Assembly: GCF_000526995.1 (NCBI RefSeq)
Contig: NZ_AZUI01000001.1
Span: forward strand, 5,560,001-5,624,000
Length of the DNA stretch: 64,000 nt
Source of the DNA: Lacrimispora indolis DSM 755
GTDB lineage: Bacteria; Bacillota; Clostridia; Lachnospirales; Lachnospiraceae
Reading direction: 5' to 3'
In this document: positions 58,408 through 64,000 of the stretch, in pieces
Numbering within the stretch: position 1 is the first letter of the stretch
How the letters are laid out: every line of letters begins with the position of its first letter
The notes under the pieces: generated by a model
What the model saw: only the letters and a program-made list of their open reading frames with translations
Told to the model about the DNA's origin: nothing
Databases searched by the model: none
Program-made: the position numbers and the translations under genes

Positions 58408-60510
58408 TTAAACTTCAACTCTGTCAATCTTAGAAGCCCGCTCTTCCACTTCTCTCTTCTGAACATCACCAGGAGCCAGTTCATAGCGGCTGAATTCATA
58501 TTCAAAGGTTCCGATTCCGCCTGTCATGGAGCGTAAGTCCGTATTATAGCCGAACAGTTCGGACATGGGCACGTCTGCCTCAATGACCTGCTTTCCGCCG
58601 TGGTTGGAGTTCATTCCAAGAACGCGGCCTCTTCTGCGGTTTAAATCTCCCATTACATCTCCGGTAAATTTATCCGGAACAGTAACCTTAAGGGAAGCAA
58701 TTGGTTCCAGGAGAACCGGATTTGCATCCATAAATCCCTTCTTAAAGGCCATGGTTGCAGCCATCTTAAAAGCCAGCTCAGAGGAGTCAACGGGATGATA
58801 GGAGCCGTCAGTCAGCGTAGCCTTTAATCCCACCACCGGATAAGCGGCAAGAGGTCCTTTTAAGACGCACTCGGCAATTCCCTTTTCAACCGCCGGGAAA
58901 TAGTTTCTGGGCACAGCCCCGCCAAATACACATTCATCAAATACGTAAGGAGTTTCCAAGTCTCCGGAAGGCTCAAAGGTCATCTTAACATCACCGTACT
59001 GTCCATGTCCTCCGGACTGCTTTTTATACTTGCCCTGAACTTCCACTTTCCTGCGGATGGTCTCACGAAAAGCAAATTTAGGCTTGCTCAGCTCCACATC
59101 AACCTTATAGCGGTTTAAAAGCTTGCTTACAACCACTTCCAGCTGCTGGTCTCCAATGGCATAAAGAAGAGACTGGCGGTTTTCCGTGTCATTGACTACC
59201 TTTAAGGTCCAATCCTCTTCCGTCAGCTTTGCAAGAGCGGTTGAAACCTTGTCATCGTCGCCCTTTGTCTTGGTCCTGTACCGCATATACGTATAAGGAG
59301 TGGATATCTCCGGCTTATGGTATACAATCGGTGCAGAACGAAGGGCAATGGTATCACCGGTCTGGGTCACATTCAATTTGGATACCGCTCCGATATCTCC
59401 TGCTCTTAATTCCGAAACCTCAACGGCTTCCTTTCCCCTTAACGCATAAAGCTTTCCGATCTTTTCCTCTGTGTCCTTATTCACGTTATAAATGGCGGAA
59501 TCAGGCTTTAAGGTACCGGTACAGATCTTAAGCAGGGAATACTTTCCGATGAACGGGTCCACAATGGTCTTAAACACACGGGCTGACAGGGATACATTAT
59601 CGTTATATTTGGCTGTAAAGCGCTCCCCTGTGGAAATGTCCACGCCGATGCACTCAAAGTAGTCGGGGGACGGGAAATACTTATCAATAGCCTGAAGCAC
59701 CATCTTGGCACCCTGGGCGTTGATTCCGGAACCCAGCATAACCGGAACGATATTTCCTTTTATCACATGTTCCCGAAGAGCAGAAGAAATCTCATCAATG
59801 GTGAACTCATCACCGGAGAAATAGCGCTCCATATATTCCTCGCTGGTTTCTGCCACGGCTTCCATAAGTGCTTCACGGGCAATCCCCAGGTTCTTCTGGC
59901 TATATTCAGGAATCTCACATTCTTCATAATCACTGTTGACAGTAAAACGCCGGCCTGCCATCTTTACAACATTGACAAAACCTACGAACTTTTCGTTTTC
60001 ACGAATGGGGAGGTGGAACGGCGCTATCTTTCTTCCAAACTCTTTTTCCAGCTTTAACAACAATTCACGGAAACTTGCATGATCGTCATCCATATTTGTT
60101 ACAAAGAAAATTCTGGGAAGCTTGTACTTTTCGCAAAGTTCCCATGCCTTTAATGTTCCAACTTCAATACCAGCCTTACAATTCACTACAATAACCGCTG
60201 CATCCGCAACGCTGATGGCTTCTTCAACTTCGCCAACAAAATCAAAATATCCGGGAGTATCAAGTAGGTTGATCTTGATCGGTCCATCCTCTCCTTTATA
60301 CTCCAAAGGAATCAGGGAAGTGGAGATGGAGAACTGTCTCTTGATCTCTTCTTTGTCATAATCGCTGATGGTATTGCCATCGGTGACTTTTCCCATTCTG
60401 CTGATGGCTCCGGTAATCAACGCCATAGCTTCTGCCAGGGTAGTTTTACCGGCGCCCCCGTGCCCAAGTAAGGCGACGTTACGGATTTGTTTGGTTCCAT
60501 ACACGTTCAT
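58408..60510 (-). CDS. Elongation factor G-like GTPase (EF-G2 class)
   Basis: A 700-residue translational-type GTPase with EF-G domains I-V (KQSGGHGQYGDV in domain IV, RRGRVLGM and MSELFGYNTDLRSMTGGIGTF in domain V). G1 is G-H-G-G-A-G-K-T-T (16-24). G3 is D-T-P-G-Y (84-88), where EF-G has DTPGH. G4 reads T-N-M-D (138-141) in place of NKMD. These differences mark a paralogue, not the housekeeping fusA, which normally lies with rpsL/rpsG. The ATG 60510 has AGGAGG 7 nt upstream; longer frames do not. The biological role of this class is unsettled. Confidence 0.88.
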   Translation of the reverse strand: MNVYGTKQIRNVALLGHGGAGKTTLAEAMALITGAISRMGKVTDGNTISDYDKEEIKRQFSISTSLIPLEYKGEDGPIKINLLDTPGYFDFVGEVEEAISVADAAVIVVNCKAGIEVGTLKAWELCEKYKLPRIFFVTNMDDDHASFRELLLKLEKEFGRKIAPFHLPIRENEKFVGFVNVVKMAGRRFTVNSDYEECEIPEYSQKNLGIAREALMEAVAETSEEYMERYFSGDEFTIDEISSALREHVIKGNIVPVMLGSGINAQGAKMVLQAIDKYFPSPDYFECIGVDISTGERFTAKYNDNVSLSARVFKTIVDPFIGKYSLLKICTGTLKPDSAIYNVNKDTEEKIGKLYALRGKEAVEVSELRAGDIGAVSKLNVTQTGDTIALRSAPIVYHKPEISTPYTYMRYRTKTKGDDDKVSTALAKLTEEDWTLKVVNDTENRQSLLYAIGDQQLEVVVSKLLNRYKVDVELSKPKFAFRETIRRKVEVQGKYKKQSGGHGQYGDVKMTFEPSGDLETPYVFDECVFGGAVPRNYFPAVEKGIAECVLKGPLAAYPVVGLKATLTDGSYHPVDSSELAFKMAATMAFKKGFMDANPVLLEPIASLKVTVPDKFTGDVMGDLNRRRGRVLGMNSNHGGKQVIEADVPMSELFGYNTDLRSMTGGIGTFEYEFSRYELAPGDVQKREVEERASKIDRVEV

Positions 60511-60626
60511 AAACATTCCTCCTGTTCGGTATTTAAGTCTATAAGGATATTTTACTAAAAATGTCATATAATTGCAAGCAAAAGGTGCAATTTGCACAAA
60601 TATTTTTTAGACATTTTCTTAATTAC

Positions 60627-60663
60627 AAAAAAGAGAAGAGGGCTTGACCATCTTCTCTTTTTT
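60627..60663 (-). terminator. Terminator of the BadF kinase operon
   Basis: AAAAAAGAGAAGA (60627-60639) and TCTTCTCTTTTTT (60651-60663) form a perfect 13-bp stem with built-in T runs on both strands. It lies 77 nt after the kinase stop; the stretch between shows nothing else. Confidence 0.85.
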
Positions 60664-60739
60664 CATCCGCTTTATAAGATTCTTCCTTACATTTTTCACA
60701 GAATTGGGAATAAAAATACACTACGGCTGCAATATCATG

Positions 60740-61663
60740 TTATTGCAGTGACATTGCTGCTTTAAGAGCCGTATCTAAGGCACTCATCGCCGGTATCCCC
60801 ACCACAGCGCCCGGCAGCCCTTCCTCTGCTTTCTCTTCCACCATCTTCCGTATCAAATGATTCTTAACCAGAACACTGCCCCAGAGCCAGAGGTCCAGCC
60901 TGTCCGCCGGATTCTTTTCCTCCATTTTGGATGCAGTATCCCGAATAAGGCCCCACAAAGCCTCCCCGCATTCCCGGTGAATGCGGATGGCTTCATGGTC
61001 TCCCTGGGCTGCTGCCTCATATGCAAGCAGGGATAATCCCGCAATTTCAGACTTTTCCATAAGATTTGCATTGATAAAATCGTCTATCTTTTCCAGGGTA
61101 TCAAGCCCTGTTTTCTCTGCAATAAGTGGTGTGAGAATGGGACATTTGATTCGTCCGGACAGATCATCTCCTACCGCTTTTAAGACTTTTAGGCCCATGT
61201 CAAACCCGCTTCCCTCATCGCTGATGATGTGGTTCCAGCCGCCGGTCCGGTGTATGGTTCCGTTTTTATCTCTCCCAAAGCATACCGAACCGGTCCCTGA
61301 TATGACTACCAGAGCCGGTTCCTTTGTCATATGAAGAAATACTTCACAGTCATTTAACACCAGAAGCTTTTCATGAGGAAATCCCATTTCTTCAAAGCTG
61401 GACTTACAAGCATGCTCATCCGAAGGAGAATCGATCCCGCTGGCTGCCACACAAATCCCCAGACAGCACCCCGGTTCCAGGTTTAACCCGTGCAGAGCCG
61501 GGAGCACCAGTTCCCGGTACCGAAGCCGGCTTTTCTCCGCTCCATCCGTATTAAGACTGCATCCCGGTGCCGTAAATTCCCCAAGTACGGTTCCATGAGA
61601 ATCGCAGATTTTAAGCCTTCCATTGGTTCCGCCAATATCCAATCCTGCAAAATATCCTTTCAT
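60740..61663 (-). CDS. BadF/BadG-type ATPase, N-acetylglucosamine kinase-like
   Basis: A 307-residue ASKHA protein. Phosphate 1 is GLDIGGTNGRLKICD (about 5-19). ICVAASGIDSP and VLNDCEVFLHM follow (position of the catalytic Asp). The adenosine/phosphate 2 loop is VVISGTGSVCFGRD, with GGWNHIISDEGSGFDMG next. In this family the closest enzymes are mammalian-type GlcNAc kinases and bacterial amino-sugar kinases; 2-hydroxyacyl-CoA dehydratase activators have a CxxC-type cluster that is missing here. AAGGAGAAGG precedes the ATG. It lies 26 nt after an acyltransferase gene in the same operon. Confidence 0.85.
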   Translation of the reverse strand: MKGYFAGLDIGGTNGRLKICDSHGTVLGEFTAPGCSLNTDGAEKSRLRYRELVLPALHGLNLEPGCCLGICVAASGIDSPSDEHACKSSFEEMGFPHEKLLVLNDCEVFLHMTKEPALVVISGTGSVCFGRDKNGTIHRTGGWNHIISDEGSGFDMGLKVLKAVGDDLSGRIKCPILTPLIAEKTGLDTLEKIDDFINANLMEKSEIAGLSLLAYEAAAQGDHEAIRIHRECGEALWGLIRDTASKMEEKNPADRLDLWLWGSVLVKNHLIRKMVEEKAEEGLPGAVVGIPAMSALDTALKAAMSLQ

Positions 61664-61689
61664 ATCCCCTTCTCCTTATTGTTTTATTT

Positions 61690-62748
61690 TCACGGCAGGA
61701 AACCTGCCGTTGTAAACATCTCCTTCCCTTCCAGGAGATATTTTTTTAGCGAGATCTGCAGCGAAGTGCTGCACGGGTAATTTTTCAGTCTTTCCATGGA
61801 GCAATCAAACCCCATGACCCGTTCCAGGATCTGGGGACATTCTGCCTTTAAGGGCATTTTATAAAAACGCTCCATAAAGCTTATGATCCGGCTTTTCTCC
61901 GGAAGGATAAACTTCAGATGAGGATCCAGAAGCCAGCTGTCGCAGACAAAAAGGCTTTCTCCATAATATTCCTTTGCCTCCTCCAGAGAGGAATCAATTT
62001 TATCCGGCGAAAGATCTGCACCTTCCGGGATATGGACTGCCACTGCCCTTTCCCCCGGAGCCAGATGAAGCTCCCAGTCAGACAGATGAAGGGTCACCGG
62101 CCTGTCCATGTTAACCATTCCCTGTTTTAAATCTGCCGAAAAGCCGGTCACCGTTTTATCCAGGCAGTTTACATAGGTTTCATACTCCCTGGTAAAGCTT
62201 CTTCCATTGGTCCCTGAAAAATAACCATCCTGATCCACCTTAAAGCCTGGACATGCCAATGCTCTGTATTCGCCGGTCTGTCTGCTTTTAAAAATCAGGA
62301 AGGGAAATTCATAAGTTACCTCCTCAAACTGCAGGCTGCCGAACCGGCGCACCTTTCCGGAAACAGACCGTAACACCCATTCAATCTGGTCAAGGCCTAT
62401 CCTGCCCTCATGGTATTTTTGATAAACCTTGATCCAGATTTCAACATCCTTCATGGATTCCAGAAAAATCCCTTCCGGAATCCCCTGATTCCGGGAATCC
62501 TCAAGAACCTCCGGCAGCATCCAGTCTATATAAACCACCGGAAGCATATAAGCATCCAGATTCAGCATTTCAGCGTGCCGGATCCCCAGTTCTATGGCTT
62601 CTGAGGCTTTTTCCGGGTTCTTCTCTTTCAGAAGAAGCTCCTTGCACCATTTGTAATTGCTCATAAAATAGGGATGGCTGCGGAAAACGGCGGATGCAGA
62701 AGCAACCGCCTTTTGAGTATCTTCACTAAATATATTGTGTCTTATCAT
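61690..62748 (-). CDS. GNAT-like acyltransferase (NAT_N / GNAT_C type)
   Basis: A 352-residue protein. Residues 1-130 form a helical N-terminal domain (ILEDSR... EGIFLESMKDVEIWIKVY). The C-terminal half has the family pattern LHLSDWELHLAPGERAVAVHIPEGADLSPDKIDSSL (quoted in part: GERAVAVHIPEGADLSP), then EAKEYYGESLFVCDSWLLDP and LPEKSRIISFMERF. These proteins are called acyltransferase domain-containing (DUF5596 family) and are common in Lachnospiraceae carbohydrate clusters. The acyl donor and acceptor are unknown. GGAGAATC precedes the ATG. It overlaps the upstream gene by 23 nt. Confidence 0.82.
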   Translation of the reverse strand: MIRHNIFSEDTQKAVASASAVFRSHPYFMSNYKWCKELLLKEKNPEKASEAIELGIRHAEMLNLDAYMLPVVYIDWMLPEVLEDSRNQGIPEGIFLESMKDVEIWIKVYQKYHEGRIGLDQIEWVLRSVSGKVRRFGSLQFEEVTYEFPFLIFKSRQTGEYRALACPGFKVDQDGYFSGTNGRSFTREYETYVNCLDKTVTGFSADLKQGMVNMDRPVTLHLSDWELHLAPGERAVAVHIPEGADLSPDKIDSSLEEAKEYYGESLFVCDSWLLDPHLKFILPEKSRIISFMERFYKMPLKAECPQILERVMGFDCSMERLKNYPCSTSLQISLKKYLLEGKEMFTTAGFLP

Positions 62749-64000
62749 GATTCTCCATAAACCTCACTAATAACCCGCCAGCTGTCAGAGTGCGTTCCTC
62801 CTTATTAAATTCCGGCCGGAGGCTTTCCGCATAAGCCGTAAACTCATCCAGGGAATGAACGTCATGGCTGCTGCTGCATACGCAGAAATATGCCATATCA
62901 TCCCCGTAGGTCCTGTATTCACAATCAAACAGCTGGTCATCAACTGGTTCCATGACGCCGCTGCACCACAAAGCAACATATCCGCTTTTCTGCCTGCCTA
63001 ACAGCCAATGATCCCTGATTCTGGTTTCCTGGAATTTGGGAACCGGAAAATAGGCATGGGTAAAATGAATGGGATGCTCCTCAGGAATGTGGTAAACAGC
63101 TCCCAGAAGATTCCCCTTTTGAACCAGAGCCGGCATCACGCCGTTTCCATACCAGAAGCCCGGCCGCATGGAACTGGAGTCACAGGTTCCTCCCGGATGG
63201 TTGGTGAACAAGTCCGTCTCTTTATCCAGCGCGGCATACCACATGTGCTGCTGGTAACCGTATACCCCCGGCTCAAAGCAGGTGGTTCCGTGGAATCTTT
63301 CATTGAGGGACTTGGTATACTCACAGGCTGAGGAATCTGCATCCGGGTCCAGAGTTAAATTCTTCCAGCGGTTAAATCCCTGATCCAGCCTTGGGGACTG
63401 AACAGAGGTCAAGCAGTATTCCGAGGTTTTTTTCAGACAGATCAGGGCATTTCCCGTAGAATAACTTTCATCTGCAGGCTCTTCCATAAGCCGTGTCAAA
63501 CCGTCAGGCAGACGGTATCTGCTGCTGGCGAAAAAGCCCAGCCAGCCCTCCCCAAAGGAATAAGGAACTTCCGGATTGATGAGATTCATCAGCGCCTGGG
63601 CTCCCTGTTCAAAGGGATGGACTACCTCCCGGTATACACGTCCCATGGGAGCGATAATCACTCCGTCATAAGTATGGCGGCACAGCATTTCCAACAGGCG
63701 GTCTGTGATCTTTTCAGCGCGTTCAGAAATCTTTGGCTCTGAGAAATCAATGACATTTAGCAGAGCTGCAAAGGTGACGCACATGTATACGGTGCTTAAA
63801 AATTCTTCAAAGCCATGTTCTTCCACGTCCTCCAGCCAGCATTCCACCTTTGCCCTGCCTGCTTCAGACAGCTCCTTTCCGGTCATATCCCCGCGGGGAA
63901 AGTAATCATCCGGATACATTTCCCCTGCATTCATGGCGCAGGTATAAAACATCAGGGAGTGATTCTCACTCCAGAAGCACATGGCATCGGAGCCGTTCTG
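62726..64000 (-). CDS. Large protein of unknown function, 5' end beyond the window
   Basis: The frame stays open to the right edge (Q-N-G-S-D-A-M-C-F-W-S-E-N-H-S at the edge), so at least 424 C-terminal residues are present and the start is outside. The ATG at 63982 lies inside a conserved-looking stretch and is not a likely start. Residues near the edge (CFWSENHSLMFYTCAMNAG) and the following helices (ERAEKITDRLLEMLCRHTYDG, VVHPFEQGAQALMNLINP) suggest an alpha/alpha toroid, as in polysaccharide lyases and unsaturated-glycan hydrolases. A beta-rich C-terminus follows (GVYGYQQHMWYAALDKETDL, ALVQKGNLLGAVYHIP). I do not recognise the family. Confidence 0.6.
   Translation of the reverse strand, partial: QNGSDAMCFWSENHSLMFYTCAMNAGEMYPDDYFPRGDMTGKELSEAGRAKVECWLEDVEEHGFEEFLSTVYMCVTFAALLNVIDFSEPKISERAEKITDRLLEMLCRHTYDGVIIAPMGRVYREVVHPFEQGAQALMNLINPEVPYSFGEGWLGFFASSRYRLPDGLTRLMEEPADESYSTGNALICLKKTSEYCLTSVQSPRLDQGFNRWKNLTLDPDADSSACEYTKSLNERFHGTTCFEPGVYGYQQHMWYAALDKETDLFTNHPGGTCDSSSMRPGFWYGNGVMPALVQKGNLLGAVYHIPEEHPIHFTHAYFPVPKFQETRIRDHWLLGRQKSGYVALWCSGVMEPVDDQLFDCEYRTYGDDMAYFCVCSSSHDVHSLDEFTAYAESLRPEFNKEERTLTAGGLLVRFMENHDKTQYI

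Noticed and set aside
58408..60510. EF-G-like gene considered as a tetracycline-resistance protein (TetM type)
   Set aside because: The G1 and G3 motifs (GHGGAGKTT, DTPGY) fit the EF-G2-like class, and no mobile element accompanies it.
1..64000. Search for tRNA, rRNA, insertion sequences, integrases and replication origins
   Set aside because: No cloverleaf-like CCA-ending sequence, transposase frame, terminal inverted repeat or DnaA-box cluster was recognised by eye; a tRNAscan or ISfinder run would be decisive.

Overview
The window looks like chromosomal DNA of an anaerobic, endospore-forming Firmicute. The likeliest group is Lachnospiraceae of the Lacrimispora/Lachnoclostridium type; this is inferred from gene content, not from a marker gene. 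The pointers are a single-chain pyruvate:ferredoxin oxidoreductase, DUF4489 and collagen-like spore-surface type proteins, a Cys/Gly-rich 'high-cysteine' protein, a leucine T-box in front of leuS, strong AGGAGG ribosome sites and many bidirectional hairpin terminators. No rRNA, tRNA, CRISPR array, transposase or phage gene was found.

Left part (1-16.1 kb). A heparinase II/III fragment opens the window. It is followed by a candidate spore-surface cluster: two DUF4489 paralogues, a membrane protein and a collagen-like protein whose Gly-X-Y repeat is scrambled by frameshifts. Housekeeping genes follow: cardiolipin synthase, O-acetylhomoserine sulfhydrylase, a DUF362/ferredoxin protein, an LTA-synthase-like sulfatase and a zinc-ribbon protein. 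Then comes a GntR(YtrA type)-ABC ATPase-permease operon, whose promoter lies inside the terminator of the DUF4397 gene upstream.

Middle (16-33.8 kb). Here are DUF4397, DUF454 and DUF4491 genes, a heme catalase, pyruvate:ferredoxin oxidoreductase, a VanW/G5 wall protein, a PHP phosphoesterase, HemB, a P1-family (DmpA-like) peptidase, an AI-2E-family permease, AlaX, and several small genes of unknown function.

Accessory operon (33.9-39.0 kb). A TTGACA promoter is followed by a RAT/terminator switch, a BglG-type antiterminator, two FAD-dependent oxidoreductases and a PTS EIIBC, all tightly coupled. No phospho-glycosidase is present. This is the best candidate in the window for an undescribed sugar-oxidation pathway.

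Right part (39-64 kb). leuS with its T-box leader comes first, then a CPBP protease. A peptide-uptake operon follows (SBP-OppBCDF-M42 peptidase-C26 hydrolase), divergent from a degenerate NtrC-like regulator. A second accessory operon encodes a transporter, a HyuA-like protein without HyuB, a HExxH protein and a GntR/FCD regulator, with two identical perfect palindromes upstream. An EF-G-like GTPase with altered G motifs is next. The window closes with a BadF-type sugar kinase, a GNAT-like acyltransferase and a large unknown protein running off the right edge.

All family assignments come from reading the translations by eye. No database search was run.
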